A stretch of 64,000 nt of DNA, from positions 2,666,001 to 2,730,000 of the forward strand of contig JAMPIQ010000001.1 in the NCBI GenBank assembly GCA_024699855.1, written 5' to 3'. Position numbers and translations under genes: made by a program. Shown in pieces: positions 1 through 11,983 of the stretch; the first letter of the stretch is position 1; each line of letters begins with the position of its first letter. Source of the stretch: Aphelenchoides besseyi. Lineage: Eukaryota; Nematoda; Chromadorea; Rhabditida; Aphelenchoididae. The notes below the pieces were generated by a model that saw nothing but the letters and a program-made list of their open reading frames with translations, searched no databases and was not told where the DNA came from.

Positions 1-41
1 GATTTCGATTGAAGTGATTGCAATTAAGAATTCTTTTTTAG

Positions 42-911
42 AACAACATCAAAGTACGTTCACGATTTCATTTGATTTGCTTAAGGATTCTTAACCTTTG
101 TCTTTTAGTTCGTCGTTACTTTTATACAACGTTTCTAAGAAATCCAATCGAACGTTTCATTTCCGAGTATCGACATGTGGAACGCGGAGCAAATTGGTTG
201 CGTTCGAGACACATTTGCAACGGCAGAAGACCGACAATTTGTACGTTGATTTGTTTTTGAGATACTTTCTCAACCGGAATTTTGATTTCAGTTGAGCTGC
301 CACTGTGTTATGATCCATCAATTGGTTGGAAAGGAGTTTCAGTGAGTTTTAGAGCTTAAACGTTTTTGATATCAATGATTTCAGTTGACTGAGTATCTCT
401 CGTGTCCGTATAATTTGGCATTCAATCGTCAGACACGAATGTTGGCGGATTTGAGTCTTGTTCATTGCTACGATCTGAGTGCAATGCCGCTCAAGAATCG
501 TGAACGAATTCTTCTTGCAAGTGCTAAAAACAACCTCAGAAACATGGCGTTCTTCGGAATCAAAGAACGAATGGCCGATTCACAAGAGATGTTCGAACGA
601 GTTTTCAACTTACAGTAATTGATCGTTTATTCTTTGAATCTAATTGAACTGTTTGCAGATTTACGCAAAGTTTGGCGAATTGGAACAAATCAAAATCGGC
701 GGATACGGTGGTCACACCTCAACAAATGGAAGTCATTCGTGAACACAATCAGTTAGATTTGGAACTGTATAACTACGCGTTGAAATTATTCGAAAAGCGG
801 TTAGCAATTATTCGTAAAGACTCCACTGCAATTAACCATCTAACTACAAGCTCAACTGCCAATTCAACATTATTGAATACGACCGGTATTACAATTGATA
901 TTCGCCATTAG
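42..911 (+). CDS. HS6ST: Heparan-sulfate 6-O-sulfotransferase, 3' part
   Basis: C-terminal part of a Golgi type II sulfotransferase that uses PAPS to sulfate the 6-O position of glucosamine in heparan sulfate. Exons read: a short, uncertain 42-53, then 109-240, 292-341, 385-614 and 659-911 (stop TAG 909-911). Visible family motifs are FYTTFLRNPIERFISEYRHV (the TLLRDPVSRYLSEWRHV block of HS6STs), then CNGRRPT, ELPLCYD, CPYNLAFNRQTRMLADLSL, and NNLRNMAFFGIKERM near the end. The N-terminus, membrane anchor and 5'-PSB loop lie before the window, so the gene is partial. The tail after about residue 230 of the visible part is Ser/Thr-rich and unconserved. Family assignment is firm; the tiny first exon is a guess from an AG and a GTACGT flanking 12 nt. 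Confidence 0.9.
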
Positions 912-1182
912 GTCTTACCTACTTGCCATGTCTCGTCATAAGTCTCGCTTTCATTTTACATTCCGTCCTGATCGCTTTGCTCTTTTGTTTGCCGAGTACG
1001 TGGTATTTTATTCCAAATCCTGAGATGTTACTTTGATTGTTGCTTTGATTGATCTCAAAACTTGGATTAAATGTTTTTGTTTGAACAAGCAAACCTTTTA
1101 AACACTTCTCGGTCATAGCCGTGTGTTTGTTTATTACTTAATTGAGAGCCGGGAATCTCTGTAATCTGCAGACTTAAGGAAG

Positions 1183-1906
1183 ATGCAACGATCACTACCA
1201 GGCATCTTAGATAAGTCATTGAGCAAAGGAAAGAATGAGGTAATTTGAGATGCAAATAAACACATTTGATCGGCCGTTTAGATCAATCTGTCGACGTTTG
1301 CTCTGCTCTTTTCCGAGATGGTCAAATACCAACTGAACAAAGTCAATAGCGTTCAAGAACTACAAGACCGGTGAGTCTGCTGTTCAAGTCTCGTAATCGT
1401 GTGTTACAATTAGATTGTCAGACTACGGCAAGTTTGTTGGAACTCACATGTTGGACTTGCTTGTTCTACGTGAAAAGAGTTACAAACGGGACATTAAAGT
1501 ACTCAACGCGTTGATGTTTGTTCGCGGACCACTGTGGAAGAATCTCTTCAACAAAGAAGCAGATAAATTGGAGAGAAGTAACGATGATCCCTGTAAATGT
1601 AAGCTCTAATTTTTGTAATTTTATAGTCCTTTCAATTTTTCAGTTATCTTAATAGAAAAAGAGCCGATTGTTAACTCCTTCATCTCACTTCCCAAAGACA
1701 AACATTCGTTAAACTGTGCAGCGTTCACAGCCGGAATTGTTGAGGCATTCTTAACGGTAAGCTTTCTACAACTCCCATTGAACAACATCTTCTAGGGCAG
1801 CAATTTTCCGTGCAAGGTCTCGGCTCATTGGCATCAAGGCACCGCCTACATCATCGAGTTTCAGCCCGAAGTGATTTCTAGAGAGAATACATTGTCTGAT
1901 CGTTAA
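1183..1906 (+). CDS. TRAPPC5: TRAPP complex subunit 5 (Trs31)
   Basis: Core TRAPP subunit of the Bet3/Trs33/Trs31 fold, part of the Rab1 exchange factor tethering ER-derived vesicles at the Golgi. Exons: 1183-1239, 1282-1370, 1414-1598, 1644-1756, 1796-1906. The product begins MQRSLPGILDKSLSKGKNE and contains FALLFSEMVKYQLNKV, SDYGKFVGTHMLDLLVLREK, FVRGPLWKNLFNKEADKLE and, near the end, FTAGIVEAFL, FPCKVSAHW and TAYIIEF, all matching Trs31 in order and at normal family length (about 185 aa). The start is the first ATG in frame and sits 12 nt after a CTGCAG that looks like a splice or trans-splice acceptor. The polymerase gamma gene follows 128 nt downstream on the same strand. Another TRAPP subunit, TRAPPC10, is in this window at 55-59 kb. 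Confidence 0.95.
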
Positions 1907-2034
1907 TATTCGATTTGTCGTAAATAAATTAAAATAATTTCTATCAATCTTTCCCTTATGTTTACCTATTTGTTTCTCAACTGACACACGCGTGCGTATT
2001 TTCTGACTAAAATTTTAATTCAGCACTGAATAAA

Positions 2035-5000
2035 ATGGTTGAAGAGATGCATACTTTACGTCTCTTTCGACGTCATCAACTAACGTTCTATCGCTTAAAT
2101 TCCTTGACAAATGCACTTGTTCAATCCGCAGAACAACCGTCTTCATCGGATTCCATCTCGCAGATCAAATTGATTCCAAAAGATCTTCACAAAAGACTCT
2201 TCGGCGAAACTATTCCTCCAAACTATTTAGCGGACGAGGAAGCCGATTCGTGGATTTCCAAACTTCCATTACCGCCATTCCTAACAAACAATGGCGTTTT
2301 TGATCATGTTACGGCACTTGGCAAAAGTCAATTCCAACCATACGAAGAACTTTTTGATCAAGCCGTTCTAATTACTGATCAGTTACCGCAACGACCGAAT
2401 AGATGGGAATTCGCTGTTGGCTGGACCAAATACAATTCCGATGGAACGTACGAAACGGTTGATGCTCCAACTGAAAATATTCTTTTCTTCGATATTGAAA
2501 CCTGTGTTCCGGATGGTCAGCTTCCAACACTCGCTGTCGCTCTATCGCCAACGAACTGGTATTCATGGTGCAGTGATCGGTTGGTTAATTTGTCTCCCTA
2601 TCCTTCAATTCCTCAACTCGATCACATGATTCCACTTGTGCCATTAGACAGCGATTCCAAGCCCCGATTGGTCATTGGACACAACGTGGGTTATGATCGA
2701 TCACGTGTTCGAGAACAATTCTACCGAAAGGTTGGAATTATGAAATAGAATAACACAAATGATTTTAGGCTTCTGGTACTCGCTTTTGGGATACGATGTC
2801 AATGAGCATCGCTTACCAGGGAATGGCCGAACATCAGCGGTTAGTTTACGAAAAGAAGGACGGTATCGACACGGTAAGTGATTTTCAAATTTACCGTTTA
2901 GTTTTCAATTTAGCCAACTTGGACAAACGATTGGCGTCGTCGTGCGTGTAAGAACTCTCTCGCTGATGTTTACAGAAAATTGTATCCTGATGCTCCGTTT
3001 GAAGAAATCGACAAAAGCTGTCAATCGTATTTCTTAACCGAACCCATTGAAGTAATTCAAAATGAATTTCAAAAACTTACTGACTATTGTGCCAATGACG
3101 TTTTGGTTACGTGCAAAGTTCACAAAAAGCTATATCCCCGATTTATCGAACGGTTTGTGGTTTTTCATAAGCACATTGGTGGATAAGTAAATTTAGGTTC
3201 CCGAACTTAATAACGAATGTTGGAATGATGATCATGGCCAACGCTTATTTGCCAGTTACAGCAAATTGGCGTCTGTTTTACGAGGAATCTGAACGAAAAT
3301 CGCAGACAATCAACAACGTGACGACGATCCGTTTATTTAAGATGGCTCACAAATTGGCAAAAGAGTTGTCAATTGACGACAAGTAAAGATTACAAAAAAT
3401 CATGAACATAGTTGTTTTAAAGATACAAAAACGATCCGTGGATGTGGACAAGCGATTGGAAAGCGACGAATCGAAATTATCCCAACATTCCCGTATGGCT
3501 TCAAAATATTTTCGCTAAAAAAACGCTGTGTACATTGCCAGCTGAAGATTTGCAAAGCGGTGATATCAAATTGAAATGCTTGGAGATCGCTCGACTATTC
3601 GGCTTGTGTTATGGACCATATCCGTTGTTCTACAAACGTGATTTTGGTTGGGGATATTTAGGGAAACCCGCAGGTATAAACACTTCCATTAGCATTGAAA
3701 TAAAACGTAATTTTAGAAGGAACAGAGATCAGAGATAATGATCCTGTGCTTTTGCGTATCGTTGGTGCAGCAACAATGCCAACTAAGTTTGTTGATATTA
3801 AGAATTTGCACATATTTTGAGCTGATTGCAGAAGAATCGTAGAACTAATTGAGCAAAACGAACAAGCAGGTTACCCGTCGGTGCCATTAGATGTTGAGGA
3901 TGAAGTAGCATTGGTTGGAGTGTTACCGTTTTATCGTTTGAAGCATCCTGTACGTTTTGATATACATGAACTATTCAAGAAGGGATATTCAGAAAGGTGA
4001 AGGTTTAAACGTCGGTTCGCCATTTTCCAAAGATTTTCATTTGCTTTTTCACGATGGAATTCTTCGAGCCACCAGATTTCCAGACGAATTGCAAGAATTG
4101 TTGAAATCTGGCACGAACACTCGATTTTGGGGAAATTACCGGTAATATTGTCTGATGACAATAAGTAGAAAGATGTAACAAATGTTCTAGAGATCGTTAC
4201 AATGAGCAAGTGGTTGCATGGTTTAACGAAGACGGAACTTGTGGAGCTATTGCGCCGGCTGTTATTCCATCCGGTACCGTTACGCGTCGTGCAGTTCATA
4301 AACTGTGGCTTACATCTACGAATGCAAAAGAAGAAATGATCGGATCGCAGCTGAAGAGCATGGTCGAATGTCCTAGAGGATACAAATTGGTCGGTGCTGA
4401 TGTTGACTCACAAGAACAGTGGTTAGCTGCAATCTTTGGCGATTCGTTGAATGGAAGTGGACGTGTTGGATCGACACCATTCAGTCAAATGCAACTGGCG
4501 GGAAACAAAAACGACGGGACAGATCTGCACTCGGTTGTTGCAAAAGAAGTGATGATCAGTCGAAGTCACGCTAAAATCCTCAATTACGCTCGACTTTACG
4601 GTTCTGGTCAATTACATGCCAGCGAATTTTTGAAATCTCAGGGTCTAAGTGCGAATGACGCTCAAGAAAAAAGTGCCAAATTGTTTGAAAGTACAAAAGG
4701 AAGCAAAATGAAGTGAGAAACTCACAAACATATTTGAAGTATAATGAAAATATTTAGCTACTTGGAACTAAGCCCACTGCTTAATGAATACTTTGAACAA
4801 TTCATAAATACCCGATCAACAAGTTTCGCTAACAAAAACAAAGGTTACTTGTACATTGAAGGACGATACTTTGTGGCTGCTGGTTACGATCAGTGAGTTG
4901 TCAATAACCGGTTAGGAATGTGTATATTGCTATAGAAAATTGAACGAAGTTTTCGAGGACTGGCTACGTCACAACATGCAATATAATCAGTCAAACTTGG

Positions 5001-5869
5001 GAGCATCTCTTCAAGAAGTCGATTTGAAACATACAGACTTTCGGAAAATTGTCTACAAATCTCCTCAATTACACACTCTTTATACTGACGGATAGTGAGT
5101 TCTGAGCTGTAAATAATTTTTGACGTTTATTTCAGTGAATCAGATACGTTCAATTTCTTAGAGTTGAGGGCTCGTTCTGAGACTCCACAAACTCCCGTTT
5201 TGGGTTGTCGTTTAACTAGCGCATTAGAACCGCTTCCGTCCAATGTTCCCGGTGCAGAAGATTTTGCTTCGAAGTACAAACGAACAAAGATTAACTGGGT
5301 AAGTGGGTTAAATATCGAGGTTATGTGTTTTGTTTCAGTTAGTACAATCAAGTGCTGTTGACTATTTGCACATGTTGTTGGTTTGTATGCAATGGGTGTG
5401 TCAAGAAATGGGAATAGAAGCTCGATTCGTAATTTCGGTTCACGATGAAGTTGGTTAAAAAACAAAAAGGACATTAGATTTGGCTGATTGTTTAGGTACG
5501 TTACATGGTTCCGGAACACGAAAAATATCGAGCAGCTATCGCATTGAATGTGAGTAACATGCTAGTACGTGCAGCGATTTCCGAAAAACTAGGGATTCGT
5601 GAACTACCAATGGTTAGTTTATTCATAGCCAAAGAAGCTTAATTAACGATTTCAGTCAATCGCCTTCTTTAGTCAAGTTGATATCGACACAAATTTACGC
5701 AAAGAAGTCGACATGAAAATTACGATGCCCGATGGACAAGATGTACCTGATGGTAAAATGAAAGGACCTAGCAACTCTTTAGTTTGAGGTTTTAGGCGAA
5801 GCACTGACTATGAAAGAACTGTTGGAAATGAAGGACTTTGCTTGCACTGATTCACATGATAGCAATTAA
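2035..5869 (+). CDS. POLG: Mitochondrial DNA polymerase gamma, catalytic subunit
   Basis: Family A polymerase that replicates mitochondrial DNA, with 3'-5' proofreading. About 15 exons, including 2035-2730, 2769-2873, 2914-3152, 3197-3382, 3423-3673, 3717-3786, 3832-3949, 3993-4141, 4191-4712, 4758-4892, 4936-5094, 5136-5298, 5339-5449, 5496-5612, 5656-5752, 5796-5869. Exonuclease motif I is [11 protein letters not shown] and [14 protein letters not shown] follows. Polymerase motif A is [18 protein letters not shown], motif B is [16 protein letters not shown], motif C is SVHDEVRYMV. The C-terminus matches the GEAL ending of POLG. The start is the first in-frame ATG, 13 nt after AATTCAG, an acceptor-like site with no donor between it and TRAPPC5, which suggests trans-splicing. 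No frame break is visible, so it should be active. The LMBR1 gene converges from the other side, 143 nt away. Confidence 0.96.
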
Positions 5870-6012
5870 GTGCAGTTGTATTCAGATCTCACTCTTTTAT
5901 TTTTATTTTACAACTACCAGAATGCTTACTAATCGTTGTTGTTATAAACGTTGCTTGTCAATTGGTCCCGGCTGATTAACGATCGTATTCTAAAGAGCAA
6001 AGTTATTAGCAT

Positions 6013-7714
6013 CTAAAAAATAAGTTTGCACCGTTTCAACAATTCCACGCGTATCGGCGACGTAAATTTGTTCAGAAGAGAGAATGCAGAAGCTGCAGCA
6101 AAAAGCACGTTGTAGGAACAAATGAGCGAAAAGTTTGAGATCCATTTTAAACGCCCGTATTCACCGAGTAAATCGAAAGACGTAATACCTAAAAAGCCCA
6201 CCACAAGTTAACATGCAAGTTGCTCAACTAACCCAATGTCCTTGCGAGAACTGGTAATGCGGAGCTAAGCAAAAGAATTGTTGCACAGTTTGCTATGACA
6301 CAGGTGATCGAAGTCGCTCCCTTCATGGGTTTCATTCGATGCAGCAGTGGCATTGAGTAAACGCCAACAAAGGCCGAAAAGATCGTATAACTGAAATAAG
6401 AGTCAAGCATAAGACTTTGTGTTATGAATCTCACACGATAATAATCGTTTCAACAACTGCACCCGGTATCCCAAATCTATGTCGACTGCGTACTTCAACA
6501 ATTTGAACGTATTCGGGTAGTACACGAAATCCAAACAACAACTGAAGAGCGTTGATAAAGACCATAAATATCACAATAGCCTGAAAACAGGAAGTAGATG
6601 AATTTAAAAAAAGATCTGAATTTACTGTCAGTATTAAAAGAATGAGAATGGCAATTGGATATCGAACGGCTTTGAATACACGACGAATCCATGAAGCCCG
6701 AGCAACAATCGGTTGCACATTCGCAATGAAGAACCGATCGACTTTCGAAGCGTCGCCCGATGGACCATTGCATATTGTTATCTTTTTGTTGAGTTGTGTA
6801 TCCTTTAACGACGAATCGTTGGATAGACGGTTTCGTCTGCGACAAGAAGTGGAATACGAAAGTGAGTACGAGTCCTTAATAGTGGACGTAAAAGTTGGTG
6901 ACTTCAATTGATCTTCTGGTTCAGTGACTAGCAGCAGTTTAGACGTGACATCGAACATTTTCGCAAACCCGAACGGTACGGACAAGAACAACAAGAAAAC
7001 TCCGACCAGAGAGACCAGTGAGTAGATGAGCGGAACGGACAGATTTGAGAAATCGAAAACAGAGAAAATTGCGGATAGTTTTTCGGACAAAAATAGGGAG
7101 TAAAATACATGGGCCAAAGCAACAAGAATAACAATAACCAAAGTACAAACACAAATCGTTTCGTAGACCCGAGCAAGAAACGGTTTGGGACGACGATGAA
7201 AACTGAATCCTTGAGATTCGATGAAAAAATATGCGAACGGAAGAAGAAAGAATAACGAAATGTTGCTGAACAAGAAAACATAATTCCACAACGAACTAAT
7301 CAACGACCAGTTTAACCATTTCAAGTAGTAATTGTCCGGAAATGAATGCAAAACTTCGAAACCCAAAACTGAGAACGGTAGAAGAGCGAGTGCACCTAGC
7401 GAAACTGTCAATGAGCAGGAACACATCCAAACCCTGAAATCATGTTCTAACAAACAAACCAAAAAGTAAAAACCCACGATACTCGGTAGACAAAGAAGTC
7501 CTCATCGCCAGCGTAGAGTTCATCCGAATCCGAGTGTGATTTGAAGTATTGGATTAATAGAAAGCTGATTCCGTACAGAGTTAAAAATAAAATAAGACAC
7601 ACCTGAAAACAAGAACAATTTTGGTTATGAATGGCAATGTTCCAAACTCACGACTTGTGTTCTTATGAAACCATGAAATTCGTCATCTTCAAATTCTACA
7701 GCTTCTTCTTCCAT
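6013..7714 (-). CDS. LMBR1: LMBR1/LIMR-family multipass membrane protein
   Basis: Member of the LMBR1-like (lipocalin receptor-like) family of about nine-pass membrane proteins; biochemical role poorly defined. The start MEEEAVEFEDDEFHGFIRTQ (exon 1, 7652-7714) is an acidic N-terminus followed by a first membrane segment (VCLILFLTLYGISFLLI). Family landmarks in order: LALLPFSVLGFEVLHSFPDN, YYLKWLNWSLISSLWNYVFL, LFFLLPFAYFFIESQGF, LVSLVGVFLLFLSVPFGFAK, and at the C-terminus SSALPVLARTLG joined across an intron to ITSFDLLGEYGRLKW and SPIRVELLK. The last three match LMBR1 closely. The stop (CTA, 6013-6015) leaves a short tail after the last helix. It is convergent with POLG and divergent from the PRR5-like gene across about 350 nt of shared promoter. 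Confidence 0.9.
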
Positions 7715-8062
7715 ACCACATTACGCGAAGTTTAAGCCGAGAAATGATACGTCAACAAGAACATTCCACGATGTTCCAAAAACATGGAGTTCAATCAGCA
7801 AACAAACTTTGCCACCCAGTTGCGCCCTTTCCAAAAGGTCCGCATTATGTCAATAGTAACTTCCACGGCGTTTGAGTTCTTATCAATTGAACACAAGACA
7901 AGCAAGTATTGTACATAAAATGAAAAGAAGACAAGTACATCAACGCTCTCGATGTTTTCGCCCGCAGTTCCATCAGCGACTTTGCGTAGGTTCTCTCGCT
8001 TAATGAGTTCAATTTAGCGACAAAGTCTATTTTATTTGTTTGATGAATTTGTGTTGTTTAAG
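7715..8062. promoter_or_regulatory. Divergent intergenic region, LMBR1 / PRR5-like
   Basis: About 350 nt between two divergently transcribed genes. An upstream exon carrying the PRR5-like start codon must lie here, because the first exon I can read (8063 onward) has no in-frame ATG and a TAA directly upstream in its frame. The TTTAAG at 8057-8062 serves as its acceptor. Candidate ATGs are near 7951 and 8044, but I could not join either in frame. No other element is recognisable. Confidence 0.4.
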
Positions 8063-9021
8063 AAATTGTGACTGCGGTTCATCAAAACGCTCAGCAGCAA
8101 CAGAAAAGTCGATCAGCTCGTCCATCATTCAACAGCGAAAACGGAGTGTGGAACTACCACGTTAGCAGTTCAAGTAGCCATGTGATACAGAGGTTTTATA
8201 GGTCGACGTGGTTAGATTACTGCAGGGCGAACAACTTAATTCCGATCAACGACTGGTGATTTCGGAATCGATTCGTAATCTCGATCAACTGGGACGTGCA
8301 GATTTGATTGATTTTCTCGCGTCGAAAGTAAGACAAACACAATTTGTTTGATCGTATTGAATTGAAAGAACGGAGCAATCAACTCGACGTTGGAAAACAA
8401 CGCTTGTAAACACTTCACTTGTAAACAAGACGAGTTGGAGAACGTACTCATCAATGGACACGTTACCAAACTTTTGGACTTCTGGTCGTTCGTTCAAATG
8501 CAAATCATTCCAAACGTCTCGTCGGCTCTTTATCCTCTACAAGTAGCGAAGATCGTCAGTATCTCAATTAGCGATTTCAGACTCCCGACTTTCAATTACG
8601 TCATGTGATACTTGCAACTTTTCGAAACAAGTTACTTTTGCCAATTTTGGAAAACTCTCAGCTCGACAACGAGCAGGCTCATTTACTGCGACCAATTCTC
8701 TGTGCGGTTTGCTTTGCTGCAGCTGACAAGTCGAATAAACATGAGAAGTTTGAACGTTTGACGGACGAGCTACTTTTCAACGATGAACAAAACGAAATTG
8801 TTATCGAGTCGAAGGTATGTTTGTAAACTCAAGATGATGCTCAATTTGTTTAGCAAACCGGCACGTGTATCAGTCCGAAGGTCGGAGTTCGAAGGTCCGT
8901 TGAAGAAATCGGTCAAACAAACATTGACGAATCTCACGTCGAACATGTAACAAAACCGAGGGCAAAAACATTACCGAAATCAGTTCGTTGGGTCATTGAA
9001 AATGGATCCGTTGACATTTGA
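8063..9021 (+). CDS. PRR5: PRR5/Protor-like (HbrB) TORC2 subunit, 5' exon missing
   Basis: Likely homologue of Protor (PRR5/PRR5L; HbrB/Bit61 in fungi), an accessory subunit of TOR complex 2. Exons: 8063-8160, 8202-8327, 8369-8542, 8581-8814, 8854-9021. After a Gln/Ser-rich stretch, NGVWNYHVDVVRLLQGEQL matches the WNSIHNGVIAVFQRKGL block of PRR5. Then come LLDFWSFVQMQIIPNVSSAL and YPLQ, the family's W.FF...LP.L.AIF.P.Q signature, and LRHVILATFRNKLLLPILE, matching its FRN block. The C-terminus is shorter than in vertebrates and ends IENGSVDI. Choosing the 41-nt intron 8161-8201 restores this alignment; reading straight through gives a stop. The initiating exon was not found. Family call by motif order; moderate to good confidence. 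Confidence 0.75.
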
Positions 9022-9169
9022 AAATTTCTGTTGTTTTTGTTTATAAGCGATTGTTTAAATGATGCGCCAATAAAATGAATGCAAAGGTCAGCGATATATC
9101 AACTCTCGGTGACCTTCGGTTTCATCGAAAATTGCTTTTGCGACCACTCCAAGCAGTGGACAGTTCGCT

Positions 9170-10111
9170 ATGCTGTTGTTCAGTGTTCTTTTTCTTCTTT
9201 TCGTTCTAAGCCATGAATACGAAGTGATTGCTGATGTTCCCAAGAATATTGACTGCTCTTTACTTCCGCCTGCACTATGGTGTAAGAATGAAGAATTGGC
9301 TACCAAATGCAAAGTTCAGGACGCATGCAAGAAGTATCGTGATGGAAGCAAAGGAAAGAAACTTCTTCTGACTGTATTGTACGAATCGTTGTGTCCGGGT
9401 AATTAGCTACTTAGTGTTAATTAATAAAATAGCGTTTAGATTGTCAAGAATTCATTACTGGCGATCTTTACAACAAAGTTTACTCGAAGTTCCAAAAATA
9501 TGTCGACATCGAATTGGTTCCTTATGGAAATGCAAAGCGCCATGAGGTTTGCTAATCGAAAAATATGAATTTAACAAGTATCTAGAACGGGACCATCACT
9601 TGTCAACATGGAGACAATGAGTGTAAGATCAACAAGCACGAAGATTGTGCTTTGCACTTTCTCCATCAGAATGATCGAATTCCGTACATCTATTGTCTCG
9701 AACTAAAACTGAAACAAGGAACTGATTTTGAGGTTATCTGTGATTTGAAACTGTAACTTCGGGGTTTTTAGAAAGCGAGTAAGGCCTGTTTCACCAAATT
9801 GGATGTTGGACCACATATATACGACTTGATTCAGTATGCTAAAGTTTAAAGATTCTGATTAAAAAAAGTTTAGTCATTGCGAGTTGGGAAAGAAAGGTCA
9901 AAAGTTGCAATTGGTCAGTGCGGACCGAACTGAAAATATTTTCCCGGACAAACATCAATTTGTCCCGCACTTGTTGTTTCAAAACGTCAGTCTTCTTGAT
10001 GCCCAAGGTTCAATTCGTGATCTTCCGTTGACGTTGTGCGGTTGGATTGAGGGCGAAAAGCCGGATGTTTGCGGGGCTATTGGCTCGCGTGAATTGATGA
10101 GAAACCATTAA
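9170..10111 (+). CDS. GILT-family lysosomal thiol reductase
   Basis: Gamma-interferon-inducible lysosomal thiol reductase (GILT) family, soluble enzymes that reduce disulfides in endolysosomes. Exons: 9170-9398, 9440-9546, 9586-9732, 9772-9833, 9874-10111. The N-terminus [20 protein letters not shown] is a signal peptide. The active site reads CPDC (a CXXC), with its codons split by the first intron. The GILT signature CQHG-x2-EC-x2-N-x4-C is present exactly as [16 protein letters not shown], and VPYGNA precedes it. The end has CGAIG and a short tail. About 250 aa, normal for the family. It lies 148 nt downstream of the PRR5-like gene on the same strand. Confidence 0.93.
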
Positions 10112-10395
10112 CTCTGACAAAACTTATTTCTGCACAAATTTCAAATAAACTCGTCAAATTGGCCATCTCCTTCAATTAATCGATAAAAATGTTTAATGAA
10201 ATACAAGCTTTGAAGTAACTGATTACTTGCCATTTACGGTTGCTGATTCCTAGCAAGAAGATTCAAAGGTTGATGGCGTTTCGTCTTATTGGCGTTTGGT
10301 CGTCATCGCTGCCTTTTACTGCTTATTTTCTGTTAATGCCAAAACGTGGTGTTTAGAATCTGTTCATTCGTATTGTCCGTTTTCGACTACTCAAA

Positions 10396-11767
10396 ATGAC
10401 CGATGCAATGCGTGAGATGATAGAACAGCTGATGGGTGGACAACGAGCTGAAGAAGTGAGTTTCAACGAATCGACAATAATCTTTTGAAATTCAGGAAGG
10501 TCGGAAATTACCGAGTTACGACCATCACAGTGTCTGTCGTGCCTACTTGTTGGATTGTTGTCCTAGAGAGATACTAATGGACACGCGATTAGAAGGGTTG
10601 GTCTCTTGTCGCAAAATGCACGAAAAAGCATTGCGAGCCGATTTTCTTCGTGAACAAGAGAAACGAGATCATATTTACGAAGTGGAGGTAAGTTAGCATT
10701 TAAGATGGGGGTTTTGAATCTTTTTCTGGTCCTTGTAGAATTGACATTTCTCCCGACTTTCTCTCGGTAAGCGTGTGTTTATCTTAAGTCTCAATTGACA
10801 AGTTGGTTCTTTTGATTTCTTTGCTCGTATGTACTTTTTATTCGCCTTCTTGATTATCTGCATTGCTCTCAACTCAGTTTTTCGTCTTTTAGGCCTTCGA
10901 TGCGTTGGAGGAAGCCGTGAAGGCTGTGGACTATGAGATCGAAAAGGTTCGAGAAAAAGTGAAGAAAGATTCGGAGAACTTGTCGGACAGTCACGACTTC
11001 ATGAAGGTAATCACGTTATTCAATGCACATCAATTAATGTGCGCAAAAATTTTAGAGTAAAAAGATTAGCGAATTAAACGAGAAGATCACCGTGATATTG
11101 GCCGAAATGGAGGCACTCGGTAGCGAAGGAAAAGTCAACGAGTCCATCGAACTGAGTAAAACAGTCGGCGAATTGCAAAAACGAAAGGGTGAACTGGAGG
11201 TTTGTTTGTGTGAATTGATTTCATGTAAAAGTCGTTTAGAATGACATCAAAGGTGCTCAGCCGGTTCAGCAACGTTTGAGAGTTTGCGAGGCCTGTGGAG
11301 CGCAGTTGAACGTTTTGGACAACGAAAGCCGTTTGGCGGATCACTACGGCGGAAAGATGCACTTGGGAATGGTAATCATTCGTGAGAAATACGAAGAAAT
11401 GAAAGTGAGTTTAACACAACAAGTATTTATAATTGTTGTATTCAGAACGGAATCGAAGAGAAACGTGCGGCTAGACGCGAATTGGACAGACGTAATCACG
11501 ACAAAGACAAAGATTATCGTCGAAGAGATCGTAGCAGATCGCATGAACGTGACTCGAAACGACGTTATTCGAGTCGGCGTGATCGTTCGCGTTCTCGAGA
11601 TTACGAATCTAGTCGACGAGATCGGTGAGTCAGTTATCTCACATCTAAAGCTCATGTGGATTGTAGTCGTTTCTCGCCCAAACGCCGTCGATCTCGCAGT
11701 CGTGAACGGTAATTAGCAATAGCCGCTGTGTCATTCTAATCTCAAACATTTCAGTCGACGTTATTGA
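10396..11767 (+). CDS. LUC7L: LUC7-like U1 snRNP splicing factor
   Basis: LUC7-family protein of the U1 snRNP, which tunes 5' splice-site choice. Exons: 10396-10455, 10496-10687, 10893-11006, 11056-11199, 11240-11404, 11446-11624, 11667-11708, 11755-11767. The product has MREMIEQLMGGQ, then the first CCCH-type finger (VCRAYLLDCCPREILMDTRL, with later Cys and His), a coiled-coil middle, and the second C2H2-like finger RVCEACGAQL...RLADHYGGKMHLG, then an Arg-Asp/Arg-Ser tail (RRDRSRSHERDSKRR, KRRRSRSRERRRRY). The family is recognised with confidence. The intron 10688-10892 is unusually long for this window and contains a 28-nt poison-exon candidate, described separately. Confidence 0.95.
10739..10766 (+). 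other. Poison-exon candidate in LUC7-like intron
   Basis: Inside the third-coding-junction intron of the LUC7-like gene, 28 nt are flanked by a pyrimidine-rich tract ending TTGTAG and by a GTAAGC donor. Included after codon GAG at 10687, it reads AAT TGA, an immediate stop. Flanking introns would be 51 and 126 nt. Seen in sequence: the sites and the stop. Known: many splicing-factor genes control themselves through such exons. Inferred: that this one is used. Confidence 0.55.
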
Positions 11768-11983
11768 ATGGCACTCTTAATCTAAATGACCATTTGCCTC
11801 GTTTTAAAATATGATGATTTATGTTGCTTTGATATGTAAACAACTTTGCTTTTATAATCACTTCTCTCTTTAAAATAAACGCACACGTCGATGCATTGGC
11901 AGTGTAAAAATGGCTTATCCACTAATTGTTTAAAATTCATCGAACTTTTCGTTGAACTTCAACTCAAATGCAGGTGCTTAGCG

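Noticed and set aside
8044..8160. Alternative PRR5 first exon in another frame (MNLCCLRNCDCG...)
   Set aside because: It ends in a stop and loses the WNYHV match; the frame used joins the conserved HbrB block.
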